The notes below the pieces were generated by a model. The model was not told the origin of the DNA. It was given only the letters and a program-made list of their open reading frames with translations, and did not search any database. A program made the position numbers and the translations under genes. From Bacteroidota bacterium (GTDB taxonomy: Bacteria; Bacteroidota; Bacteroidia; Cytophagales; Cyclobacteriaceae), in assembly GCA_003242315.1 (NCBI GenBank), contig QGUY01000103.1, positions 1-12,719 of the forward strand: DNA of 12,719 bases. The letters run 5' to 3'. Shown here in pieces: positions 1 to 6,847 of the stretch. The number at the start of each line of letters is the position of its first letter. The stretch's first letter is position 1.

Positions 1-21
1 GGGGAGGAGGATTGATCATAA

Positions 22-33
22 GTACCAGGGTAC
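22..33. repeat. Short imperfect palindrome
   Basis: GTACC-AG-GGTAC forms a 5-bp inverted repeat with a 2-base centre in the non-coding stretch before the peptidase gene. It is too short and has too tight a loop to be a convincing terminator. Nothing else is recognised in positions 1-66. Confidence 0.25.
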
Positions 34-66
34 GTATTGAGTAATCGTTGATCCAGGAATGATAGT

Positions 67-91
67 AGAGACGCGCAACCTGCGCGTCTCT
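67..91. repeat. Perfect 11-bp palindromic hairpin, REP-like
   Basis: The arms AGAGACGCGCA (67-77) and TGCGCGTCTCT (81-91) pair perfectly around a 3-base loop. The element sits 13 bases beyond the stop codon of the minus-strand S9 peptidase. No U-tract follows it on either strand, so it is not a classic intrinsic terminator, although such a stable hairpin could still protect the mRNA 3' end or help stop transcription. From memory, similar GAGACGCG palindromes are dispersed between genes in several bacterial phyla including Bacteroidota. A repeat-family identity is therefore likely but cannot be shown from one copy. Confidence 0.7.
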
Positions 92-104
92 GACGAAACG
101 GCAA

Positions 105-2060
105 TCACCCCTCGTTACTCACTGCAACCTGCTCTCCAGCCTGATCATCAGGAAGCCCTTTGAGGTATTTGTCCAGAAACTTCAGAATCTCCTGTGACGT
201 CTTGATATTGTTTTCCTTCTTCAGGAATCCATGACCCTCGTCGGGAAAGAGTACATATTCCACAGGCACGTTGTTCTCCCGTGCGGCCTTTACAATTTCA
301 TCTGACTCAACCAGTAGCACCCTTGGATCGTTGCTGCCTTGAAGGACGATGAATGGTTTCTTGATGTTCTTCGCGTGGAACAATGGCGACTTGTTATACA
401 ACGCCACTGAGTCTTCAGTGAAAGGGTTGCCCATCTCGTTGAATAATGCATCGCGGAAGGAGGCCCACCATACCGGCGTGCTTTTTAAGGTTCTGAGCCA
501 ATTGGTAACGCCAAAAATGTTTACACCGACGTCAAACTCTTCCGGTGCGAAAGCAAGCGCAGCCATCACCATGTAGCCCCCGTAACTTCCGCCGACGATG
601 CCGATCTTTGTCGTGTCGATATAGGGTAATGTGGCAAGATATTTTTTAGCTTCAATACAATCCTTCAGGTCTACATCTCCATGCTTCTTGTCGTCAGCAG
701 CAAAAAAGGTCTTTCCATAACCCGAACTTCCACGGTTATTGACGGCAAGTATCGCATAGCCGTGGTTGACAAGGTGTTGGAGCATCGCCGAATAGGTCAG
801 TCGGCTCTGGCCACCCGGACCACCGTGAATCCAAAGCAATGCGGGCACTTTTTCGCTTTTGCGAATGCCTTGGGGTTTGTACAGTATTGACGGTATTTGC
901 AGGCCATCATACGACGCGTACCGTATCACCTCGCCCGCAACCAGGTCGGAAGGATCGATTTCCTTCGTCATGTTATCGCTCAGTTGCTTCACTTCCCCAG
1001 TTTCGAAGTTGTAGAGGAAGAGGTTGGCGGGCGACTGTGAGCTGCTAACATAAAACACCATCAGTTTTTCACTATCTGAAATGTTGACGCCCGTGATATC
1101 ACCCTCCGGCAGACCAGGTATAGTGATAAGTTTTCCGTCTGCAGATTGATCATAGATCTTCATCTCCGTGCGCGCGTCGTTGTTGACAGCAACAACGCGA
1201 TATCTGCCATTCCGTGATTCATACGTGTACATGATGTCCCATGGCTCTTCCTGCACTTTCTCCCGTTTGCCCGTCGGAATGTCGTAGCTGGCGATGTACA
1301 TGAACTCACTGCCTTCATCGGTAAGGAAGTACAACTTTGTGCCATCCATGCTGAAATACATGGGCGCGTAGTTGACATCGCCTTCGTGAGGAGAAAGATG
1401 CGTCACCTTGCCGGTCTGGTTATCGAGCAGGTACATTTCACTGTTCTTGTTGGTCACCGTTTTGATCAATGCCACGTAACGCTCATCACGGGAGATTGCA
1501 GCAGGATCCAGACCTTCCGTGTTCTTGTACACGACGGAAGAGGTATAAATAGGCGCCTCACCCAATCCATCTACCTCAACCTTATAGACGTCGAAAAATC
1601 GTTTGTCACGGGCATTGGATCCGTAATACAGAAATTTCTTATCGTAACTCCATCCATAAAAGCCGGCCTTTGCTGTTGAATCCGCGATCAGATCGCGGGA
1701 CGTGCCGTTAGGAGTACGGACATAAATGTGCGTGATTTCATTGCCACCTTTGTCACTGGTGTAGACAATGCGGTCGTCATTAGGGAAATATGATTGTCCG
1801 AAGATGGCATCCGTGTCGGAATGCGTAAGTTGTTTCTTTTCTCCGGTCGCAAGGTCGATCTCGTATGCGTTGAAAATCCCGCTTTCTTTTGTGTTCACCA
1901 TCACGCGAGTCTCATCAGGTGAGAATGCTCCACCGCTCATCTGAATGATGTCCATAAACTGGGCAATGGTGTACTTCTTACGTTGCTCTGGCTCGTCGCG
2001 CTGTGAGGAGCAGGCGGCGAAAATGAGGAGCACAAAAAGGATGGGGAAGGTTCGGTTCAT
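105..2060 (-). CDS. S9 family prolyl oligopeptidase-type serine peptidase (lipoprotein)
   Basis: A 651-residue peptidase of the prolyl oligopeptidase/dipeptidyl aminopeptidase (S9C-like) type, predicted to cleave peptides in the periplasm or at the outer membrane. Residues 1-16 form a signal peptide ending in FAAC, so Cys17 is probably lipidated. Residues about 30-370 are a WD40-like beta-propeller with repeated SPDE, SYDKK and SMDGTK turns. Residues about 375-635 are the alpha/beta-hydrolase domain, with HGGPGG (412-417) for the oxyanion region. The triad is Ser492 (GGSYGG), Asp578 (GSNDPR) and His610 (DEGHGF), so the enzyme looks intact. The ATG at 2060 gives a proper lipoprotein signal. 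There is no strong ribosome binding site, which is common in this phylum. The gene is divergent from the MATE transporter and appears monocistronic. The peptide substrate is unknown. Confidence 0.95.
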   Translation of the reverse strand: MNRTFPILFVLLIFAACSSQRDEPEQRKKYTIAQFMDIIQMSGGAFSPDETRVMVNTKESGIFNAYEIDLATGEKKQLTHSDTDAIFGQSYFPNDDRIVYTSDKGGNEITHIYVRTPNGTSRDLIADSTAKAGFYGWSYDKKFLYYGSNARDKRFFDVYKVEVDGLGEAPIYTSSVVYKNTEGLDPAAISRDERYVALIKTVTNKNSEMYLLDNQTGKVTHLSPHEGDVNYAPMYFSMDGTKLYFLTDEGSEFMYIASYDIPTGKREKVQEEPWDIMYTYESRNGRYRVVAVNNDARTEMKIYDQSADGKLITIPGLPEGDITGVNISDSEKLMVFYVSSSQSPANLFLYNFETGEVKQLSDNMTKEIDPSDLVAGEVIRYASYDGLQIPSILYKPQGIRKSEKVPALLWIHGGPGGQSRLTYSAMLQHLVNHGYAILAVNNRGSSGYGKTFFAADDKKHGDVDLKDCIEAKKYLATLPYIDTTKIGIVGGSYGGYMVMAALAFAPEEFDVGVNIFGVTNWLRTLKSTPVWWASFRDALFNEMGNPFTEDSVALYNKSPLFHAKNIKKPFIVLQGSNDPRVLLVESDEIVKAARENNVPVEYVLFPDEGHGFLKKENNIKTSQEILKFLDKYLKGLPDDQAGEQVAVSNEG

Positions 2061-2091
2061 GACATTGGGGGTTTGTTGTATTAAAGATCAG

Positions 2092-2099
2092 CCAAAATT
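2092..2099 (-). promoter_or_regulatory. Possible -7 element of the S9 peptidase gene
   Basis: On the minus strand this reads GAATTTTG, a 7/8 match to the Bacteroidota -7 consensus TAnnTTTG, about 30 bases before the peptidase ATG. The only upstream TTG lies 12 bases away, which is too close for a normal -33 box, so the call is weak. Confidence 0.2.
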
Positions 2100-2168
2100 C
2101 TTTCTCATTCCACAAAGCCTCCTATTTTGCCGCGATTTCACCCGCACATTGTCGGAATTACACACCCC

Positions 2169-2196
2169 TTGGGTGGGCACCCCTGCCGTATTTTTG
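2169..2196 (+). promoter_or_regulatory. Candidate Bacteroidota sigma-A promoter of the MATE gene
   Basis: A TTG (2169-2171) is followed after 17 bases by TATTTTTG (2189-2196), an exact match to the -7 consensus TAnnTTTG. Spacing of about 17-23 bases is normal for this phylum. Transcription would start near 2202, leaving a leader of about 50 bases before the ATG at 2250. The spacer contains the inverted repeat GGGTG-GG-CACCC (2171-2182), which could be an operator or chance. The promoter also argues against any start codon upstream of it. Confidence 0.55.
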
Positions 2197-2234
2197 AAGA
2201 AAAATCAAAACCTGGAAATGGGGATTGTCGTACC

Positions 2235-2241
2235 AAAAGGA
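2235..2241 (+). promoter_or_regulatory. Ribosome binding site deciding the MATE start
   Basis: AAAAGGA lies 8 bases before the ATG at 2250. It selects this codon over the in-frame TTG at 2127, which would add 41 residues with no membrane or signal character. Confidence 0.6.
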
Positions 2242-2249
2242 CTACCACA

Positions 2250-3707
2250 ATGGGAGAAACGCACGTAAACGCAATCACGGTGGAGAAGATCAAGATTGAA
2301 TCATCATTACAGGCATCGTCGGGCCGTTCGATGTGGAAGGATCTCAAAGACGCCATACGTGGTACCGAGGCTGACTATACCCAGATCAGGCTCAAACGCG
2401 CCATATTCCTTCTCGCTGTGCCCATGATCCTGGAACTCGTCATGGAATCGACGTTCGCGGTCGCCGATATCTACTTTGTTGGCAAGCTCGGACCCTCGGC
2501 TGTCGCTACCGTAGGACTGACGGAGACCTACCTTTTCCTGTTGTATTCGGTAGGAATGGGTCTGGCGACTGCCGTCACTGCCATAATCGCCCGAAGGGTG
2601 GGCGAGAAGAACATGCAGGATGCGGGCGTATCTGCCGTTCAATCTGTCTTCCTGGCGATTCTGGCGTCCATCCCGTTTGCCATAGCAGGTCTGTTCTTCG
2701 CCAAAGACTTGCTTATTCTGATGGGTGCCGATGAATGGAGTATTCAGAATGGTTATCGCTATACACAATGGATGCTCGGTGGTAATGTGATAATCATTCT
2801 CCTGTTCGTCATGAACGCCATCTTCCGTGGAGCAGGTGATGCAGCTATCGCGATGCGTGTGTTGTTTGTTGCCAATGGTATTAATATCCTGCTTGATCCA
2901 CTTTTCATCTTCGGTTGGGGTCCCGTACCCGCCATGGGGATCGAAGGCGCTGCCATCGCCACAAACATTGGTCGCGGCATAGGCGTGATCATGCAGCTGT
3001 GGATCCTCTTCCATGCAGGAAAGCATATCAAAGTGGCGTGGGAACAGGTGAAATGGAAAGCGGATGTCATGCTGAATATCTTCAAGACCTCCCTCGGGGG
3101 AATTGGCCAAATGATCGTCGGCATGACGTCGTGGATATTCCTTATGCGCATACTTGCTGATGTGGGCAGCGAGGCTGTTGCCGGTGCAACCATCACCCTG
3201 CGTATCATGATGATGACTATGATGCCCGCATTCGGGTTGGCGAACGCAGCGGCTACACTTGTCGGACAAAATCTCGGTGCAGGAAGTCCCGATCGCGCCG
3301 AGTCAGCCGTGTGGAAGACTGGGGTCTACAACATGATATTCCTCATCGCTGTCTCCGTGATATACTATATCTTCAACGAAGACCTTGTCGCCATTTTTTC
3401 CGACGATGCTACCGTCATTTCCATTGGCGGCGAATGGGTTCGGATATTGTCGTACTCATTCTTCGTGTACGGCTGGTGGATGGTATCCGTACAGGCATTC
3501 AACGGTGCCGGAGATACAGTTACTCCGACGCGTATCAATCTTGTCTTCTTCTGGCTGATTCAGATCCCGCTGTCGTATCTGCTGGCCATTGCACTTGATT
3601 GGGGACACTCAGGTGTGTTCTGGGGTGTGTTCATGTCAGAGACCTCTGTGGGAATCTTTACGCTTTGGTTGTTCTCGCGAGGTGGATGGAAGACCGCTAA
3701 GGTGTAA
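2250..3707 (+). CDS. MATE family multidrug/cation efflux transporter
   Basis: A 485-residue inner-membrane antiporter of the MATE family (NorM/DinF-like), which exports drugs or toxic organic cations using a Na+ or H+ gradient. About 45 hydrophilic residues precede the first membrane segment (near 50-66), and about twelve hydrophobic segments follow. The two halves carry the family's repeated signatures: FRGAGD (192-197) in the first and FNGAGDTVTPTRIN (417-430) in the second. GQNLGAG (339-345) is also typical. Length fits the family (about 450-480) apart from the N-terminal extension. The start is set by the AAAAGGA site and the promoter; a second ATG at 2331 (SMWKDL) is possible. The gene stands alone, divergent from the peptidase and convergent with the fucosidase. 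Substrate cannot be predicted. Confidence 0.93.
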   Translation: MGETHVNAITVEKIKIESSLQASSGRSMWKDLKDAIRGTEADYTQIRLKRAIFLLAVPMILELVMESTFAVADIYFVGKLGPSAVATVGLTETYLFLLYSVGMGLATAVTAIIARRVGEKNMQDAGVSAVQSVFLAILASIPFAIAGLFFAKDLLILMGADEWSIQNGYRYTQWMLGGNVIIILLFVMNAIFRGAGDAAIAMRVLFVANGINILLDPLFIFGWGPVPAMGIEGAAIATNIGRGIGVIMQLWILFHAGKHIKVAWEQVKWKADVMLNIFKTSLGGIGQMIVGMTSWIFLMRILADVGSEAVAGATITLRIMMMTMMPAFGLANAAATLVGQNLGAGSPDRAESAVWKTGVYNMIFLIAVSVIYYIFNEDLVAIFSDDATVISIGGEWVRILSYSFFVYGWWMVSVQAFNGAGDTVTPTRINLVFFWLIQIPLSYLLAIALDWGHSGVFWGVFMSETSVGIFTLWLFSRGGWKTAKV

Positions 3708-3748
3708 AGATGCAGAGGCATGGTTAGTTGTTAACGTTTGGTGTATCC

Positions 3749-3768
3749 ACTGCGACAGCAACTGCGAC
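3749..3768. repeat. Short tandem repeat between convergent genes
   Basis: ACTGCGAC occurs at 3749-3756 and again at 3761-3768, the second copy running into the fucosidase stop codon. No hairpin with a U-tract was seen in the 60-base gap between the MATE and fucosidase genes, so their terminators are unidentified. Confidence 0.3.
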
Positions 3769-6242
3769 TACCGAACAGAAGATTGCGCGACAAACGTGTA
3801 CACTTTCCCTTTCCTTGTGGGTACGTCATACACATGTGTCGGCTTCAGCGTGAGGGGAGTAACCGAAGCTTCGGGTGAGACAATCGCGTCGGGGACAGGC
3901 TCCACATAATAGAATGGATTGGGATTATCCCCCTGCGCTGTACGCAACGGGTCGCCGTTCCGTGCCGTCAATGGGTTTGGTGATCGTAGCCTGAGATTGC
4001 CCCCGAGGTTCGAACGGATCACCACCCTCTTGAGCTGTCCGCCGCTCCATTCCATGTCGACAATTTCAAAACCGCCTCTTGCGCGCAGGCCACGCACGCT
4101 TCCCGAAGACCACTCGTCGGGAAGGGCAGGTAACAAATGTACTGCATCATAGCCGCTCTGCATCAGCATTTCCGCGATACCGGACGTGCAACCAAAGTTG
4201 CCGTCAATTTGGAATGGAGGGTGCGCATCGAACAGGTTGTTGTAGGTTCCTCCGCCGCCGGTGTTCTTGCCCGCAGGCGTCAGTTGATCGCGAATGAGCT
4301 TCAGCGCATGGTTGCCATCCTGCAGTCGGGCCCAGCAGTTTACTTTCCACCCCATGCTCCATCCGGTTGACACATCGCCCCGCTGTACCAATGTGTTGCG
4401 CGCGGCAGCGAGCAACAGAGGTGTGTGATACGGCGATACCTGGTTGGATGGAAAAAGGCCGTACAAATGTGATATGTGTCGATGCCGGTCTTCGGGATCA
4501 TCAAGATCCTCAAGCCATTCCTGCAATTGCCCGTGCCTGCCAATGTGCATGGGCGGCAGTCGTTTGCGCATCGCCCGAAGCGTGTCGGCAAGAGCGGCGT
4601 CGACGTTCAGGATTTCTGCTGCGCGTATTGCATTCGTGAAAACATCAAAGACAAGTTGATTGGTCATCGTAGTTCCGGCCTCAAGCGACGAGTTCTTGTG
4701 TGCCTGAGGTGAGTTCTCCGGCGACATGTCGGGGTTAGCTACCAGCCAACCATGCTTTGGATGCTCTACGAGGTAGTCGATGTAAAACTCTGCTGCACCC
4801 CTCAAGGCAGGGTATATGGATGCGAGGTAACCCGTATCGCCGTTATACACGTAATGTTCCCACAAGTGCTGACTTAGCCACGCGCCACCGCCATTCCAGC
4901 ATCCCCAATAGGCTCCGTCCACAGCACCCGTGATACGCCACAGGTCGGTGTTGTGATGTGCCATCCAGCCGCGGGCTCCGTACATTAAACGCGCGGTTTC
5001 TTGCCCCGTAACTGCAAGCTCGCGCACCATACGAAGAAGGGGTTCATGTAACTCGGAAAGATTGGTCCGCTCTGCCGGCCAATAGTTCATCTCCGCGTTG
5101 ATGTTGATGGTATACTTGCTGTCCCACGGTGGATTCATCTTGTCGTTCCAGATTCCCTGCAGATTCGCAGGTTGGCCACCGGGTTGTGATGAAGAGATCA
5201 GCAGATAGCGACCAAACTGGAAATACAGCGCCGCAAAATGTGGATCGTTGGCAGTCGCAAAGTTTCTGAGCCTTTGATCTGTGGGCAAGCTTGCAGCTTC
5301 TGTCATTCCAAGGTTGAGGTCGACGCGGTCAAAGAATGATTTATACTCACGAATGTGACGCTTTTCAATTTGCGAGTACGACCGGGGATATGCTGCATCT
5401 AACATTGCCATTGCCCGTTGTTGTTCGTTGCCGCTGATATCGTTGTATGAATTGTAGTTCGTGGCAATAGCAATGTAGATCGTGACAGCTGTGGCGCCAC
5501 TTATGGTCAGTGACGTATCAGACGCGGTCAACGTGCCTCCATGATGTTTCACTCTGGCGATGCAGTGAAATCGCACCTTGCCCTCCACTCCCTCATGCGT
5601 CGTAGTTGTCCCGGCCAGGATCAGTTCACCATTTGAAGTGGCCCGCTTGGAGGAGTTGGGCTGTGGTGACGCCAGATGTGCGCTGAACGAGAGACTTTTC
5701 TTCTCACTTGCAGTAAGATGAACAATAACCGTCCGATCAGGAAGGGAGGCAAACGACTTTCTTGTGTACGTGACGTTGCCAACACGATAGCGGGTCGTCG
5801 TGACCGCATTCTTCAAATCCAGTTCCCGATAATAATCCGTGAAATCTTCGTGACCGTCGAAGGCAAGGCGAAGGCTTCCTACAGGCTGATACTTCTGGCC
5901 ATGTGATTTTTTTGACATGATGGCGCGGTTGGCCAGCTCCTGAGCTTCGTCGTTTCGACCCTCAAATATCATCTGCCGAATTTCCGGAAGTGCAGCCAGA
6001 GCTTCCGGGTTATCGTTGCGGTTAGGGCTTCCACTCCAAACCGTATGTTCATTGAGTTGGATGGTTTCGCGAGGCACGTCACCGAAGACCATAGCCCCGA
6101 GCCTTCCATTGCCAATGGGCAGGGCATTTTCCCACACACCGCTCGCAGGTGTATTGTACCAAAGTTTCAGAGGTACTTCCTGTGCAACGGCTGTTGCTGC
6201 AATCAGTAGGAGGAGGGTTATCCGCAGGGTGAGCTTAATCAT
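3768..6242 (-). CDS. GH95 alpha-L-fucosidase, secreted
   Basis: An 824-residue glycoside hydrolase of family GH95, which removes terminal alpha-1,2-linked L-fucose from glycans by inversion. Residues 1-20 are a Sec signal peptide (cleavage near AVAQE) with no lipobox, so the enzyme is probably periplasmic or exported. An N-terminal beta-sandwich domain (about 24-270) holds LPIGNGRLGAMVFG (41-54). The (alpha/alpha)6 barrel follows, then a C-terminal beta domain from about 690. By alignment from memory with Bifidobacterium AfcA, N380 and N382 (ININAEMNYW) match N421/N423. E509 (SPEN) probably matches the acid E566, H592 (ISHL) H678, and D680 (DGNFG) D766. H674 lies where AfcA has H760, favouring fucose over L-galactose. 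The gene appears complete. No SusC/SusD pair or other glycan genes adjoin it, so it is not an obvious polysaccharide utilization locus. Confidence 0.93.
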   Translation of the reverse strand: MIKLTLRITLLLLIAATAVAQEVPLKLWYNTPASGVWENALPIGNGRLGAMVFGDVPRETIQLNEHTVWSGSPNRNDNPEALAALPEIRQMIFEGRNDEAQELANRAIMSKKSHGQKYQPVGSLRLAFDGHEDFTDYYRELDLKNAVTTTRYRVGNVTYTRKSFASLPDRTVIVHLTASEKKSLSFSAHLASPQPNSSKRATSNGELILAGTTTTHEGVEGKVRFHCIARVKHHGGTLTASDTSLTISGATAVTIYIAIATNYNSYNDISGNEQQRAMAMLDAAYPRSYSQIEKRHIREYKSFFDRVDLNLGMTEAASLPTDQRLRNFATANDPHFAALYFQFGRYLLISSSQPGGQPANLQGIWNDKMNPPWDSKYTININAEMNYWPAERTNLSELHEPLLRMVRELAVTGQETARLMYGARGWMAHHNTDLWRITGAVDGAYWGCWNGGGAWLSQHLWEHYVYNGDTGYLASIYPALRGAAEFYIDYLVEHPKHGWLVANPDMSPENSPQAHKNSSLEAGTTMTNQLVFDVFTNAIRAAEILNVDAALADTLRAMRKRLPPMHIGRHGQLQEWLEDLDDPEDRHRHISHLYGLFPSNQVSPYHTPLLLAAARNTLVQRGDVSTGWSMGWKVNCWARLQDGNHALKLIRDQLTPAGKNTGGGGTYNNLFDAHPPFQIDGNFGCTSGIAEMLMQSGYDAVHLLPALPDEWSSGSVRGLRARGGFEIVDMEWSGGQLKRVVIRSNLGGNLRLRSPNPLTARNGDPLRTAQGDNPNPFYYVEPVPDAIVSPEASVTPLTLKPTHVYDVPTRKGKVYTFVAQSSVR

Positions 6243-6272
6243 GGCACGAGAAAGAGCTTAGTGTATAAATGT

Positions 6273-6280
6273 CAAACTTA
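6273..6280 (-). promoter_or_regulatory. Possible -7 element of the fucosidase gene
   Basis: On the minus strand this reads TAAGTTTG, an exact match to TAnnTTTG, 30 bases before the fucosidase ATG. A TTTG lies 14 bases upstream, which is shorter than the usual spacing, so the -33 assignment is doubtful. Confidence 0.4.
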
Positions 6281-6294
6281 CACATATTTTTGGT

Positions 6295-6314
6295 CAAATC
6301 ATGATGCAAATCAT
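6295..6314. repeat. Direct repeat CAAATCAT in the divergent intergenic region
   Basis: CAAATCAT occurs at 6295-6302 and 6307-6314, a 12-base period, in the 140-base region between the divergent fucosidase gene and the receptor cassette. The position and near-one-turn spacing would suit a regulator binding site, but the repeat is short and AT-rich and may be chance. Confidence 0.3.
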
Positions 6315-6382
6315 AATTCATTTTCCGCTAGACGGCTATCTTGCGCCAGATTGAATTTGAGAAAAAGGCATTATTTTTCGGC

Positions 6383-6763
6383 ATGAAAAGGATCGTCAGC
6401 CTGCTTATTCTCACCAGCATGATGCTGCACAGCGCAAGCCGGCTTGGCATTCTTTCCCGCCTCTACGAAGAACGGCACAGCATTGCACTTACCGTTGGGC
6501 TGATTGCCGAAATACCTATAGCCTCCTGTAGTAGCGATTACGATTTCAACACAAGTCTCGACGTGCAGTATGACGACGAGACGACGCCAACTCGCGCGTT
6601 GGCGCAGGCTCATGAGATTAACCTGTTCGTTCCTGCGGGTGGTCTTACCCGAACGCTGGAGGCTTCGGCTCATCTCATGGGCGTAACCATTGGCAGTCGC
6701 TATCAGCCGATGGCCGTTCAGAATCCTTCTCTCGATATATTCCAGCCACCCAGGATTTCATAA
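6383..6763 (+). CDS. Small secreted protein preceding a TonB-dependent receptor
   Basis: A 126-residue protein with an N-terminal hydrophobic segment (MKRIVSLLILTSMM). It has a short basic/acidic stretch (RLYEERHS, 26-33), one cysteine (C49) and the C-terminal end IFQPPRIS (119-126). This layout recalls short uncharacterised Bacteroidota proteins encoded just before TonB receptors, as I remember them. Those typically have an LC-N-K-P---C-GKC region and an IFHPP end. Here the second region has become AEIPIASCSS, with a single Cys. The ATG at 6383 is preferred to the in-frame TTG at 6341, because it places the hydrophobic segment at the N-terminus. The ribosome binding site is poor. The gene is 84 bases ahead of the receptor and probably co-transcribed with it. 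Function is unknown; a role in the cassette is inferred from position only. Confidence 0.65.
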   Translation: MKRIVSLLILTSMMLHSASRLGILSRLYEERHSIALTVGLIAEIPIASCSSDYDFNTSLDVQYDDETTPTRALAQAHEINLFVPAGGLTRTLEASAHLMGVTIGSRYQPMAVQNPSLDIFQPPRIS

Positions 6764-6807
6764 GCCGGACTTCCTTTCTACCGGCTAAAGTACTGCGCAC
6801 TATGCGC
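6763..6807 (+). other. Two small hairpins between the small gene and the receptor gene
   Basis: AGCCGG (6763-6768) pairs with CCGGCT (6781-6786) across a 12-base loop, starting on the last base of the small gene's stop codon. GCGCA (6795-6799) pairs with TGCGC (6803-6807) across 3 bases. Neither is followed by a U-tract, so they are more likely mRNA-processing or attenuation structures than terminators, or chance. No clear promoter or ribosome binding site was seen before the receptor ATG. Confidence 0.35.
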
Positions 6808-6847
6808 TTCATGGTTCTTTAAGTCTTATCGAACATGTACTTTATTC

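Noticed and set aside
2127..2249. Upstream TTG start for the MATE transporter
   Set aside because: The added residues have no conserved character, the candidate promoter lies within them, and AAAAGGA sits correctly before the ATG at 2250.
2307..3269. Long minus-strand open frame (320 codons) opposite the MATE gene
   Set aside because: Its translation is His/Cys/Asp-rich with no domain pattern, while the plus strand encodes a clear 12-segment transporter. It is a codon-usage shadow.
3708..3767. Search for a bidirectional terminator between the MATE and fucosidase genes
   Set aside because: Only GTTAAC and a short tandem repeat were found, with no GC-rich stem and U-tract.
6341..6382. TTG start 42 bases upstream for the small secreted protein
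   Set aside because: It would add 14 charged residues before the hydrophobic segment; the ATG at 6383 gives a normal signal-like N-terminus.
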